NCBI RefSeq assembly: GCF_001577365.1
Contig: NZ_CP014513.1
Span: 2,542,001 to 2,606,000 of the forward strand
From: Frondihabitans sp. PAMC 28766
GTDB lineage: Bacteria; Actinomycetota; Actinomycetes; Actinomycetales; Microbacteriaceae
DNA length: 64,000 bases
Direction of reading: 5' to 3'
Program-made: the position numbers and the translations under genes
The notes under the pieces: generated by a model
What the model saw: the letters and a program-made list of their open reading frames with translations, nothing else
Told to the model about the DNA's origin: nothing
Database searches by the model: none
In this document: positions 1 through 8,260 of the stretch, one piece after another
Layout of the letters: every line of letters starts with the position of its first letter
Numbering within the stretch: the stretch's first letter is position 1

Positions 1-657
1 AGTCTCGGAGGTTCCTGTTGGGCACGCGACGACTATCTCGGGGCAGGCAGGTCTCTGCGAATCGTCAGCGGCTCGGCTTCAAATCGGTCATCAGGTGCGG
101 GCCCGGCCTACACGGCCGAGTCGATTGACCCATCGACCGCGCGCCTCGCAGCAGTCTTCTCTTCCCCGGAGACATCAACTGCGACGTGGGATCTCGGAAG
201 CGGCCACCAGCTGCTTGTACTGCCGGACGGGCGTGTGAGTGTCTCCGACGAGGGCGGAGATTTGGAGGCGGGCGTCGAAGCTCCGTGGGCCGTCGACGCG
301 ACTGGGAAAGCCCTGAAGACCTACTACACGGTGGAGGGAACGCGCCTCGTTCAGCATGTCCAGTTCACTCCGAATACTGCATTCCCGGTCGTTGCAGACC
401 CAACTGTCCACAGGTACTTCGGGTACTACACGGTCAACCTCAACAAGTCCGAGAGCGCGGCAGCAGTCGGAACCGTAGCCGGCTGCGCAGCGCTCTTCGC
501 GAGGGCTCCCTACCCGGCCTCCCTCGTCGGCGTTGGTTGCGGTGTCTTCGCCGCCTTCAGTACGGTTCAACTCGCCGGCGGAAAATGTCTCGTCGTGCAC
601 ATCGTGGGCTTTCCGCCAGCCTTAGCCACGTGGTGGCCTACGTTCCCGAAGTGCTAG
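1..657 (+). CDS. Secreted hypothetical protein, C-terminal part (5' end outside window)
   Basis: The reading frame is open from the first base, so the start lies upstream. The visible 218 residues hold a probable beta-rich segment, then a PVVADPT motif, then a YTVNLNKSES stretch, and end in a hydrophobic, Gly/Ala-rich tail of about 70 residues with four Cys (two as GC, then GKC and a C-terminal PKC). From memory, the ADP(T/S) plus FNK/LNK-(S/T)E arrangement occurs in secreted actinobacterial proteins of unknown function. The start is missing, so a signal peptide cannot be checked. A small membrane protein begins three bases after the stop, so the two are probably co-transcribed. Function unknown; a membrane-active peptide with a protective partner is only a hypothesis. 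Confidence 0.6.
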   Translation, partial: SLGGSCWARDDYLGAGRSLRIVSGSASNRSSGAGPAYTAESIDPSTARLAAVFSSPETSTATWDLGSGHQLLVLPDGRVSVSDEGGDLEAGVEAPWAVDATGKALKTYYTVEGTRLVQHVQFTPNTAFPVVADPTVHRYFGYYTVNLNKSESAAAVGTVAGCAALFARAPYPASLVGVGCGVFAAFSTVQLAGGKCLVVHIVGFPPALATWWPTFPKC

Positions 658-660
658 AAG

Positions 661-930
661 GTGTTCATGTTCGTCGCCGTGGGCCTGGCCGCGGGTCTCG
701 CCTTCGGTCTGCCGGCCGCATGCCTCAACCGCATCTGGGGAACAGTGCTGTCGTTCGTACCCGTCGTCATCTGGTTTGTCGTTTTTGCCATGGCGCAGCG
801 GGACGGGTATTCGAACGCCGAGGCCGCGCGTCTCGCATACGCCTTATGCGGCGTTCTGATCGGCCTCTTTTCGGCGAGTGCTGTCGTGCAGACTCGTCGG
901 CGCTCGCGACGTCGCCGGGCACGCGACTAG
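661..930 (+). CDS. Small three-helix membrane protein
   Basis: This 89-residue protein starts at a GTG three bases after the preceding stop; an ATG two codons later is an alternative start. It has three predicted membrane segments (about residues 3-20, 27-44 and 60-75) and a strongly basic C-terminal tail (RRRSRRRRARD), which places the C-terminus in the cytoplasm. It has no recognised domain. Tight spacing after the secreted protein suggests a functional pair, for example an immunity-like or accessory membrane protein. Its stop overlaps the stop of the convergent TetR gene by a few bases. Confidence 0.55.
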   Translation: MFMFVAVGLAAGLAFGLPAACLNRIWGTVLSFVPVVIWFVVFAMAQRDGYSNAEAARLAYALCGVLIGLFSASAVVQTRRRSRRRRARD

Positions 931-1529
931 AGGCCATCGGCGAGCGCAGCGAAAGCCGCGGTGAGCGCAGCGCCATGCGCGGCCTCGAGGGCCGCCGGGG
1001 CGTCGCCGGCGAGACGGCGACGCATCGTCGACGTGGCGGCGTTGCGGTAGCCGGCGACGATCAGCGCGGCGGTCAGATCAGCGTCTCCGTCGAACCGCGA
1101 GTCGGCGGCGAGCTCGTCGGCCAGCACCCGCTCGATCTGGTGCTCGAAGACGCGCAGGCGCGCGATGAGTGCCGGCGACGCGACGACCATGCGCAAGAAC
1201 GGCTCGACGCCGTCGCCGAGACCCGAAAGTACGTGCTTCTCATCGGCAAGGCGGACCACCATTCGGCGGATCGCCTCGACGGGCCCGACGCCGTCGGGTC
1301 GATCCCGGATGGCCGAGCGCACGAGGTCGACGGCGCCCGGCAGTCGGTCGAGCAGCAGATCCTCTTTGCGGTCGAAGTGCGCGAACACGGTGACCTTCGA
1401 CACTCCCGCAGCGGCCGCCACCTCGGCGATCGTGACGTCCTCGAAACCGCGTTCGAGGAACATGCCCGTCGCCACGTCGGCGATCCTGGCCCTGGTTGCT
1501 GCTCCCCCGCGGTCTCCTCTGCTCGGCAT
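927..1529 (-). CDS. TetR/AcrR-family transcriptional regulator
   Basis: This 200-residue protein has an N-terminal TetR helix-turn-helix at about residues 12-58 (TRARIADVATGMFLERGF, then TIAEVAAAAGVSKVTVFAHF with the recognition helix VSKVTVFAHF). It is followed by an all-helical ligand domain with no recognised effector motif. The ATG at 1529 was chosen because it begins MPSRGDRGG just before the HTH; upstream in-frame codons would run into the intergenic region. The gene is divergent from the FAD monooxygenase at 1597, so by the usual TetR logic it probably represses that gene and itself. The ligand is unknown, possibly an aromatic substrate of the monooxygenase. Confidence 0.88.
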   Translation of the reverse strand: MPSRGDRGGAATRARIADVATGMFLERGFEDVTIAEVAAAAGVSKVTVFAHFDRKEDLLLDRLPGAVDLVRSAIRDRPDGVGPVEAIRRMVVRLADEKHVLSGLGDGVEPFLRMVVASPALIARLRVFEHQIERVLADELAADSRFDGDADLTAALIVAGYRNAATSTMRRRLAGDAPAALEAAHGAALTAAFAALADGL

Positions 1530-1556
1530 GTGATAACCGTAGCTTTCCGACGTAGG

Positions 1557-1588
1557 CTTATCAAGTAAGTTTACCGAGTAAGGATAAG
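1557..1588. promoter_or_regulatory. Candidate TetR operator between divergent genes
   Basis: The 67-bp gap between the TetR gene and the monooxygenase contains an AT-richer patch with the inverted pair CTTATC (1557-1562) and GATAAG (1583-1588). Inside it are two AGTAAG-type repeats (AAGTAAG at 1563, GAGTAAG at 1576). This fits the size of a TetR operator overlapping the promoters. It is an inference from symmetry and position. Confidence 0.35.
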
Positions 1589-1596
1589 GACGCGTC

Positions 1597-3213
1597 ATGA
1601 CCATGAGGGAGAACACCAACGCCGACGTGATCGTCGTCGGCGCGGGGCCGACAGGGCTGCTGCTGGCGTCCGAGCTGGCTCTGCAGGGCGTGCGGGTGAC
1701 GGTGCTCGAGCGGCTCGACGAGCCCGACACGACGATCAAGGCGGGGTCGATCAGCGTGGCGAGTGCCGAGATCCTCGATCGGCGTGGCCTCCTGCCGGCG
1801 GCTCAGGCGGCGCAGCGACGCATGATGGAGTCGGTCGGGGCATTCGCCGGCGCTTCGGCGAGCAGTGCCCTGACCTCGCACCGCTTCCCCGTCGTGGGCC
1901 ACTTCGCTGGCATGTTCTTCCGCCCCGATCTCGTCGATCAGACCGACCCGGTGCTCAGCGCGCACACGGCCGTCGCGGACGGCGTGGTGGTCGCCCAGCG
2001 CGAGGTCGAGCAGTTGCTCGCAGAGCACTGCGCGCGTCTCGGCGTCGAGATCCGACGCGGCGTCGAGGTCACCGGGGTCCGCAGCGCCCATTCGAACGAT
2101 GTCGGCGTCGACGACGACGTGATCGTCGAGACCAGTGCCGGCGACATCGAGGCCGGCTGGCTGGTCGCCGCCGACGGCGGCCGCAGTGTCGTCCGCAAGC
2201 AGCTCGGCATCGAGTTCGACGGTACCGACCCGCAGCTCGTCGGCTACCAGGCCATCGCCGACATCGACGACCCGACGGGCCTCCGGCGGGGCTGGAACTG
2301 GACACCGAACGGCGTCTACTCGTACGGCCCCATTCCCGGCAGGATCCTGGTGGCCCGCTTCGGCCCGCAACCCGCCGACCGCAACGCGCAGGTCACGCTC
2401 GACGAGCTGCAGCAGGCGGTGCGCGAGGTGACCGGCCTCGACGTCACGCTCACGGGGCTGCACGGTCGGGCGACACGCTGGTCGGACAACGCCCGCCAGG
2501 CGCGCAGCTATCGGCGCGGTCGTATCCTGCTGGCGGGGGACGCCGCTCACGTGCACTCCCCCTTCAGCGGCCAGGGCCTGAACCTCGGCCTCGGCGACGC
2601 CGTCAACCTCGGCTGGAAGCTCGCGGCGACGATCCGGGGTCGGGCACCCGAGGGGCTGCTCGACACGTACGAGGCCGAGCGGCACCCGATCGCCGCGTGG
2701 GTGCTCGACTGGACCCGTGCACAGGTCGCCCTGATGCGGGGCGACGAATGGACGAAGCAGCTGCGGCGTGTCGTCGGCGACGAGCTCTTCACCGTGCCCG
2801 GCGCGATGAACAAGGTCGTCGCGCTCACCGCGGGCATCACGCAGCACTACGACGTCGGCGACGGAGACGCCCGAGACGCCCGAGACGCCCGAGACGCCGG
2901 AGACGCCGGGGCCGGCCGGCGCGTCGGCTCCATCGTGGGAGACGAGCCCCTTACCGGCGGCTCGAGGCTCGCCGACCACGCGCACGACGGCCGCTTCGTG
3001 CTGGTCGACCGCTCCCCCGACGGCCGCTTCGCCGCGGGGACGAAGCCGTGGGCGTCTCGGATGGCGATCGTGTCGGATCCTGCGCCCGACAGCTCGCGGC
3101 CGAGCCTGCTCGTGCGCCCCGACGGCGTCATCGTCTGGGCGGGCCTGCAGGATCACGAGGCGGCTGCGTCGAGCCTCGCACTCGCTCTCGATCGCTGGGC
3201 CGGTAGACCCTGA
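1597..3213 (+). CDS. FAD-dependent aromatic monooxygenase (PheA/TfdB/RdmE type)
   Basis: This 538-residue flavoprotein hydroxylase probably uses NAD(P)H and O2 to hydroxylate an aromatic or polyketide-like substrate. Three family signatures are visible: the dinucleotide-binding GAGPTG near residue 13, the DG motif (VAADGGRSVVRKQLG) near residue 190, and the GD motif (LLAGDAAHVHSPFSGQGLN) near residue 311, where FAD ribityl is bound. A thioredoxin-like C-terminal region follows, as in the phenol hydroxylase subgroup. Around residues 423-437 a run of GDA/RDA triplets marks an in-frame DNA repeat, probably a flexible linker before the C-terminal domain. It is divergent from, and probably repressed by, the TetR gene at 927-1529. 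Drug-inactivating (Rox-like) activity is an alternative. Confidence 0.88.
   Translation: MTMRENTNADVIVVGAGPTGLLLASELALQGVRVTVLERLDEPDTTIKAGSISVASAEILDRRGLLPAAQAAQRRMMESVGAFAGASASSALTSHRFPVVGHFAGMFFRPDLVDQTDPVLSAHTAVADGVVVAQREVEQLLAEHCARLGVEIRRGVEVTGVRSAHSNDVGVDDDVIVETSAGDIEAGWLVAADGGRSVVRKQLGIEFDGTDPQLVGYQAIADIDDPTGLRRGWNWTPNGVYSYGPIPGRILVARFGPQPADRNAQVTLDELQQAVREVTGLDVTLTGLHGRATRWSDNARQARSYRRGRILLAGDAAHVHSPFSGQGLNLGLGDAVNLGWKLAATIRGRAPEGLLDTYEAERHPIAAWVLDWTRAQVALMRGDEWTKQLRRVVGDELFTVPGAMNKVVALTAGITQHYDVGDGDARDARDARDAGDAGAGRRVGSIVGDEPLTGGSRLADHAHDGRFVLVDRSPDGRFAAGTKPWASRMAIVSDPAPDSSRPSLLVRPDGVIVWAGLQDHEAAASSLALALDRWAGRP
2863..2907 (+). repeat. Five tandem 9-bp units inside the monooxygenase gene
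   Basis: Five consecutive copies of (c/g)gagacgcc run from 2863 to 2907, with only the first base varying. They encode a GDA-RDA-RDA-RDA-GDA-type stretch. The unit is a multiple of three, so unit gain or loss would change linker length without breaking the frame. Confidence 0.9.
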
Positions 3214-3220
3214 GCTCCCG

Positions 3221-3667
3221 TCAGGCGAAATCGCGGCGGAGTCTCGCCGACTGAACGGAGAGCCACACGGCGAGGCCGTAGATGACGAACGCGAGCACGA
3301 CGTGGTACGGCGTTATCCAGTCCATGCCGAGCCCTGAGATGGCATGGCCCGACAGCCACTGGACGACGGTGGCCACGAAGAGGATGACGGCGAAGGCGCG
3401 CACGCGCGAGGCTGCGGCGAGACTCCTGACGGCCACGACGGCCGACAGCAGGGCGAACAGCATGATCGGATAGGCGAGGGCGCCGTGGATGTCGGTCCAC
3501 GTCTGCTTGGCGCTGTCGGGGATGCCGTCTTCGATCAAGTTCCCGGCGGTGATCGACTGCAGGAAGATGAACAGGACGGTGAGACCCGTCAGGATCGCGT
3601 AGGCACGCCGCGCGGAAGGAGTGACTGCGGGGCGGGCGGGGACAGGGCGGCTGGCGGAGGTCGTCAT
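3221..3667 (-). CDS. Four-helix integral membrane protein of unknown function
   Basis: This 148-residue protein has four predicted membrane helices (about residues 22-42, 63-82, 90-108 and 120-140). It contains a conserved-looking SITAGNLIEDG turn and several His residues (DIHGALAYP, SGHAISG, YHVV) near helix ends, which could be ligands but prove nothing. It resembles the small DUF6220-like or cytochrome-b561-like four-helix proteins, but no heme ligand pair can be assigned with confidence. It is convergent with the monooxygenase (7-bp gap). The ATG start at 3667 follows a weak AGGTCG-like site. Confidence 0.6.
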   Translation of the reverse strand: MTTSASRPVPARPAVTPSARRAYAILTGLTVLFIFLQSITAGNLIEDGIPDSAKQTWTDIHGALAYPIMLFALLSAVVAVRSLAAASRVRAFAVILFVATVVQWLSGHAISGLGMDWITPYHVVLAFVIYGLAVWLSVQSARLRRDFA

Positions 3668-3769
3668 CGGTCGACCGTACGGGTGGCACTGCCCCGTGAT
3701 CGCCTCGAAACGTCCCCCGTCGTCTTCGAAAGCTCACATGTTCGCGACCCGATCCGCGTGGACATCGAG

Positions 3770-3788
3770 GCAGGCAAGGCTAACCAGG
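3770..3788. promoter_or_regulatory. Candidate DtxR/IdeR iron box upstream of the VIT gene
   Basis: The segment contains AGGCTAACC preceded by AGG. Aligned by eye to the DtxR/IdeR 19-mer (TTAGGTTAGSCTAACCTAA) it matches 12 of 19 positions, including the whole central AGSCTAACC. It lies 37 bp upstream of the transporter start, a plausible promoter position. The other half-site is weak, so the call is tentative. Confidence 0.35.
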
Positions 3789-3824
3789 CTGGAATTCGTC
3801 GCCTCGGAGGTCCACGCTTCTGGC

Positions 3825-4550
3825 ATGACTCGAACCGATGTGACTCCCCACGAGGGCGAACTGCACGCCGGAAACCTCGCCGAGCGTCTCAACTGGCTGC
3901 GCGCCGGAGTGCTCGGCGCCAATGACGGCATCGTCTCGGTCGCCGCGATCGTGGTCGGCGTCGCCGGCGCCACGACGTCGACCGGCGCCATCGCCACTGC
4001 CGGCGCGGCAGGGCTCGTCGGAGGCGCGATCTCGATGGCCCTCGGCGAATACGTCTCGGTCAGCAGCCAGCGCGACAGCCAGAACGCGCTCATCGAGAAG
4101 GAGCAGCAGGAACTGCACCACGACCCGGCCGGCGAACTCGAAGAGCTCACACAGCTCTACGAGGCGCGGGGCCTGTCTCGCGACACCGCCGGTCAGGTCG
4201 CGAAAGAGCTCACGGCGAAGAACGCTCTGAAGGCTCACCTGGCGATGGAGCTGAACATCGACCAGGATGACGTCGTCAGCCCGTGGCATGCGGCCGCCGC
4301 CTCCGCCCTCGCGTTCACGATCGGCGCGATCCTGCCGATGCTGGCCATGCTGCTTCCCCCTGCCTCCGTCCGCATTCCCGTGACGTTCGCCGCCGTCCTC
4401 ATCGCTCTCGCTCTGACGGGCGCGATCGGCGCCCGGATCGGGGGCGGCTCGAAGCGCCGCGCCACGCTCCGCGTCGTGATCGGCGGCGCACTCGCCCTCG
4501 CCGCCACATTCGTGATCGGTATGCTCCTGCACACCGGTGGCGTCGCCTGA
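3825..4550 (+). CDS. VIT/CCC1-family Fe2+/Mn2+ transporter
   Basis: This 241-residue membrane protein of the vacuolar iron transporter family probably moves Fe2+ or Mn2+ out of the cytosol. It shows the family N-terminus (NWLRAGVLGANDGIVSVAAIVVGVAGA), then GGAISMALGEYVSVSSQRDSQ. A charged, mostly helical metal-binding middle follows (about residues 85-140, rich in Glu: EKEQQELHH, EELTQLYEARGLS). Three C-terminal helices finish it, giving five helices in total. The ATG at 3825 was chosen because the conserved family sequence begins about 25 residues later; longer in-frame starts add non-family sequence. A possible iron box lies upstream. The next gene starts 23 bp downstream. Confidence 0.9.
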   Translation: MTRTDVTPHEGELHAGNLAERLNWLRAGVLGANDGIVSVAAIVVGVAGATTSTGAIATAGAAGLVGGAISMALGEYVSVSSQRDSQNALIEKEQQELHHDPAGELEELTQLYEARGLSRDTAGQVAKELTAKNALKAHLAMELNIDQDDVVSPWHAAAASALAFTIGAILPMLAMLLPPASVRIPVTFAAVLIALALTGAIGARIGGGSKRRATLRVVIGGALALAATFVIGMLLHTGGVA

Positions 4551-4573
4551 CGGATCCGCGAGAAAGAGGTCAC

Positions 4574-5269
4574 GTGGCGAAGATCCTGGTGGTCGAGGAC
4601 GACGTCGAGATGCGTGGTCTGGTCGCCGAGAGCCTTCGCGGTGAAGGCTATGACGTCACAGCAGTCGGCGACGGCGTCGCAGCCCTGATCGCGGCGGCCG
4701 GCGACGAGTTCGATGCTGCCGCCATCGACGTGATGCTGCCCGAGATGACCGGGTTCGAAATCTGTCGCCGCCTCCGCGAATCCGGCCGGCTCTTTCCGGT
4801 GATCCTGGTGACCGCCCGCGACGCCGTCGACGACCGGATCTTCGGGCTGGACTCGGGTGCCGACGACTATCTGACGAAGCCGTTCTCGTTGGCCGAGTTG
4901 AATGCCAGGATCCGCGCGCAGTTGCGTCGGCAGGCTGCTCCCGCCGGATCAGCGGCGACGGCGGTGCTCTTCGGCGGTGACCTCGAGCTCGACCCGCTCG
5001 CCTTGCGCGCCCGGATCGCCGGTCGGCCGGTCGCCTTCAGCGTCAAGGAGTTCTCGCTGCTGCGGTACCTGCTTCAATCCGCGCCCGGGCCCCGGTCGCG
5101 GAGCGAGATCCTGGCCGAGGTGTGGGGGCCGCCCGAGCACTTCGACCCGACCATCGTCGACCAGTACGTGAGCTACGTGCGCAAGAAGCTCGCCGCTTTC
5201 GGATCGTCCGTGACGATCACCACGCTGCGGGGCATCGGCTACCGCCTCGACATGCCGACCCAGCCGTGA
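4574..5269 (+). CDS. OmpR/PhoB-family response regulator
   Basis: This is a 231-residue response regulator. The receiver domain (residues 1-115) has the acidic pair VVEDD, phospho-acceptor Asp in AAIDVMLPEMTG, the switch Thr in VTARD and Lys in LTKPFS. The winged-helix DNA-binding domain (about 135-228) carries FSVKEFSLLRYLL, the recognition region and the C-terminal RGIGYRL hairpin. The GTG start follows a GAAAGAGG ribosome-binding site. Its stop overlaps the kinase start as GTGA, showing translational coupling. It probably controls the flavin electron-transfer genes immediately downstream. Confidence 0.93.
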   Translation: MAKILVVEDDVEMRGLVAESLRGEGYDVTAVGDGVAALIAAAGDEFDAAAIDVMLPEMTGFEICRRLRESGRLFPVILVTARDAVDDRIFGLDSGADDYLTKPFSLAELNARIRAQLRRQAAPAGSAATAVLFGGDLELDPLALRARIAGRPVAFSVKEFSLLRYLLQSAPGPRSRSEILAEVWGPPEHFDPTIVDQYVSYVRKKLAAFGSSVTITTLRGIGYRLDMPTQP

Positions 5270-6696
5270 GGCGCATCGGGTCGACGCCCATCCGGGTGCG
5301 GATCACGCTCGGCAGCCTGCTGGTCGCGGGGATCGTGCTGGCCGGCGTCGCGATCCTGATGTCGCACCAGATCCGAGCGACGACCGCGTCGAGCGAGACG
5401 ACGCTGGCGCAGAGCGACATCGCCCCCTACGCGTCCGATCTGCAGAACAACCCCGATGAGACGCCGGACAAGCCGGCAGCCGGGGTCCTCGTCGCCATCC
5501 GCGCGCAGACCGGCGCCTTCCTTCTCGACACGCTCCCCGCCGGGTTGAAGAAGAACCTGAACGACCGGGATCTCCACGACGCGGAGTTCGCACGGGTTCC
5601 GCCCGGCGAGATGAACTCGGAGGCGCCGACTCGGCGGGTGAGCAGCGGTTCGACCACGTACATCGTCGTCGAGCAGCACCTGTCGACGAGCAAGGGCGAG
5701 TTCACGCTCTGGGGTGCTCGAAGCACCGCGTCCGGCGACCTCACCGTCCACGCCCTCGACCACTCGCTCGGCATCGGTCTGGTCGCGGCGCTCTTGGCAT
5801 TCGCGGCCGCCGCCTGGGTCTTGAGCAGTCTGTCGCTCCGCCCCGTGCGTCGGCTCGTCGAGTCGGCCGAGCGGCTCGGGCGAGACGACAGCGGCGGGCC
5901 GTTGCCCGTCTCCCCCGCCGGTGACGAGCTGTCGAGGCTCGCGCGCACCCTCAACGCCTTCATCGCGCGCCTCCGCGCGAGCGCCGACCACGAACGCCAG
6001 ATGGTGTCGGACGCCAGCCACGAGCTGCGAACCCCACTCGCGGCTCTCACCGCACGGCTCGAACTGGCCCACCGGTCGTCCGGCGACGCTGAAGCCCTCG
6101 AGGCCGAGATCTCGGCCGCTCAGCTGAGCGTCGCCCGGCTCACCGATCTCACCACCACTCTGCTCGAGCTGTCACGGCTCGACGAGTCCGTGACCCCCGG
6201 CGAACCCCAGCCGACCACGACTGCGGAAATGCTCGTGGGCGAGCTGCTCCAGTCGGTCGATCGCGCGCGGATCGCCCCGCACAGCGTCGACGTGGAGATC
6301 GAGTTCGACGTCGACTCGGTCTCGGACGGGGGCGCCCGTTACGCTCTCTCCCCCGCCGCCTTCGGGCGGATCGCCGACAATCTGATCGGGAATGCGGCGA
6401 CGTTCAGCCCGGAGGGGAGCCTGGTGACGGTGGTCCTGCGACAGGAACCGCATGAGAGCGATCGTCGCCTGAAGCTGACGGTCTCGGACGACGGCCCCGG
6501 CGCCCCGGGCGAGTTCTTGCCGGTGGCGTTCGACCGGTTCACGAGGGCGGATGATTCGCGCCGACGCGTGCAGGGCGGAACGGGTCTCGGGCTCGCGCTG
6601 GTGAGGGGTCTGGCCGAGCGGGCGGGGGGAACCGCGACCCTCCTCAACCGGCCCGAGGGCGGCGCGATGGCCGTCGTCGAGATCCCCGCCGTCTGA
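5266..6696 (+). CDS. Sensor histidine kinase (HAMP-HisKA-HATPase)
   Basis: This 476-residue partner kinase of the preceding regulator has an N-terminal membrane helix (about residues 10-30) and an extracytoplasmic sensor of about 135 residues rich in charged and polar residues. A second helix (about 165-187), a HAMP linker and the HisKA dimerisation helix with the phospho-His in SHELRTPLAAL (about residue 251) follow. The HATPase domain has N box NLIGNAATFS, G1 DDGPGAP and G2 GGTGLGLALV. The GTG start overlaps the regulator stop. The signal is unknown, though its neighbours suggest redox or cell-envelope cues. Confidence 0.93.
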   Translation: MRRIGSTPIRVRITLGSLLVAGIVLAGVAILMSHQIRATTASSETTLAQSDIAPYASDLQNNPDETPDKPAAGVLVAIRAQTGAFLLDTLPAGLKKNLNDRDLHDAEFARVPPGEMNSEAPTRRVSSGSTTYIVVEQHLSTSKGEFTLWGARSTASGDLTVHALDHSLGIGLVAALLAFAAAAWVLSSLSLRPVRRLVESAERLGRDDSGGPLPVSPAGDELSRLARTLNAFIARLRASADHERQMVSDASHELRTPLAALTARLELAHRSSGDAEALEAEISAAQLSVARLTDLTTTLLELSRLDESVTPGEPQPTTTAEMLVGELLQSVDRARIAPHSVDVEIEFDVDSVSDGGARYALSPAAFGRIADNLIGNAATFSPEGSLVTVVLRQEPHESDRRLKLTVSDDGPGAPGEFLPVAFDRFTRADDSRRRVQGGTGLGLALVRGLAERAGGTATLLNRPEGGAMAVVEIPAV

Positions 6697-6732
6697 GCAC
6701 CCGGCCCGTGCCGGCAGATGTGAGACCTCGAA

Positions 6733-6750
6733 GGATTCCGACCCGGATTC
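6733..6750 (+). promoter_or_regulatory. Direct repeat GGATTC-N6-GGATTC, candidate response-regulator site
   Basis: Two GGATTC hexamers start 12 bp apart (6733 and 6745) in the 124-bp gap between the kinase and the oxidoreductase. They lie just upstream of a weak TTGTTG -35-like element at 6756. Direct repeats with about one-turn spacing are typical of OmpR-family binding sites, so this is a candidate target of the regulator at 4574. It is inferred from spacing only. Confidence 0.3.
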
Positions 6751-6820
6751 AACGGTTGTTGCAAAGGAGTGAAACTCACAATTGGGGAAAGACGGCGCAC
6801 CGCCGTTGTGAAGGAGCCCC

Positions 6821-8260
6821 ATGACGACGACTGCCCCGCCCCAGGCGCCGCACCCGATGCGTCGGCCCCCGGCTCAGGTGGTGAGCGCCGACGCCCGTCG
6901 ACGGCGCCGTGAGCACCGCCGGCGTGCCGTGGTCGTCGACCTCCTGACCATCCTGGTCTGGGCTTCCGCCGCCGTCGCCCTCGCGTTGTTCCTCGCCTCA
7001 CCCGGCGCGCACGACATCACGGGCCCGGCCTCGTTCGTCACCGCCGTCGGCATTGGGGCCGGTCTCCTCGCGACCGACCTCGTCCTCGTCATGATCCTGC
7101 TCGCAGCCCGACTGCCGGTCGTCGACCGCGTCTTCGGGGCCGACCGGGCCATCGCCGTGCACCGGTCGCTCGGCAAGCCGGTGCTCTACCTGATCCTGGT
7201 GCACGCCCTCCTGCTGACCATCGGCTACGGGCTCTCCGACCGCACTAACCCGGTCGGCGAGACGATCTCGCTGTTCACGACGATGCACGACATGCCGCTC
7301 GCATATTTGTCGCTGGGGCTCTTCGTCGCGGTCGTCGTCACGTCGCTCGTGGCCGTGCGCCGCAAGCTGCCCTACGAGGCGTGGCACGTGATCCACCTTC
7401 TCAGCTACGCGGCGGTCGCCGTCGCGCTCCCCCACCAGCTCAGCGTGGGCAGCGTGCTCGTGTCAGGCACCTGGCAGCGGATCTACTGGATCACGCTCTA
7501 CGTCGTCGTCCTCGCCGCTGTCGTCGTCTACCGGTTTGCGATGCCGCTGGTCGTCACCTTCACGCATCGCCTGCGGGTCATCGACGTCGAGCAGATCGCT
7601 CCGGGCGTGGTGTCGATCCATCTCTCGGGCCGCGACCTCGACCGGCTCGGCGTCGAAGGTGGGCAATACGGCATCTGGCGCTTCTGGACGGCCCGCACCT
7701 GGTGGCACGCCCACCCCGTGTCGTTCTCCGCGGTTCCCGGCCGCGATAGGGCCCGCATCACGGTGCGTGACCTGGGCGCAGGATCCCGACGCCTCGGCCG
7801 CATCAAGCCAGGCGCGTTCGTCTCCCTCGAAGGCCCCTACGGCCTGTTCACGTCGCGCGCCCGCACCGCCCCCTACCTCGCCATGGTCGCCTCGGGCATC
7901 GGCATCACGCCGGTGCGGGCCATGCTCGAGGACTCCGACCTGCGGGTCGGGGAGGCGACCATCCTGCTGCGTGGGTCGGACGCGGATCAGCGCTACCTGT
8001 GGGACGAGGTGGCCGAGTTGTCCAGCCGGACGAAGAGCGAGCTCTTTGCGATGGTGGGGCCTCGGCCGAGCGGCTTCGACGCGTGGCAGTCAGCCGAGGA
8101 CTTCGGGCGTGGCGTCACGCTGACCTCGACCTTCCCCCACTTGATGGAGTCCGACCTGTACATCTGCGGCCCGCAGGCCTGGGCCGACCTCGTCGCCCGC
8201 GACGCCCGGCTCGCCGGTGTCCCCGAACACCAGATCCACCAAGAGAGGTTCAGCTCATGA
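6821..8260 (+). CDS. Membrane ferric-reductase-like ferredoxin/flavin reductase
   Basis: This 479-residue protein has an N-terminal six-helix ferric-reductase-like transmembrane domain (about residues 38-245) with His residues that can ligate heme (AVHRSLGKPVLYLILVHALLL and EAWHVIHLLSYAAVAVALPHQL). A cytoplasmic FAD/NAD(P)H module follows: a beta-barrel with YGIWRFWTARTWWHAHPVSFS for FAD, then MVASGIGITPVRAM for the nucleotide and LYICGPQAW at the end. It should pass electrons from cytoplasmic NAD(P)H across the membrane. The stop overlaps the start of the FMN-binding protein (ATGA), so the exported flavoprotein is the likely acceptor. The ATG follows GGAGCC. Confidence 0.9.
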   Translation: MTTTAPPQAPHPMRRPPAQVVSADARRRRREHRRRAVVVDLLTILVWASAAVALALFLASPGAHDITGPASFVTAVGIGAGLLATDLVLVMILLAARLPVVDRVFGADRAIAVHRSLGKPVLYLILVHALLLTIGYGLSDRTNPVGETISLFTTMHDMPLAYLSLGLFVAVVVTSLVAVRRKLPYEAWHVIHLLSYAAVAVALPHQLSVGSVLVSGTWQRIYWITLYVVVLAAVVVYRFAMPLVVTFTHRLRVIDVEQIAPGVVSIHLSGRDLDRLGVEGGQYGIWRFWTARTWWHAHPVSFSAVPGRDRARITVRDLGAGSRRLGRIKPGAFVSLEGPYGLFTSRARTAPYLAMVASGIGITPVRAMLEDSDLRVGEATILLRGSDADQRYLWDEVAELSSRTKSELFAMVGPRPSGFDAWQSAEDFGRGVTLTSTFPHLMESDLYICGPQAWADLVARDARLAGVPEHQIHQERFSS

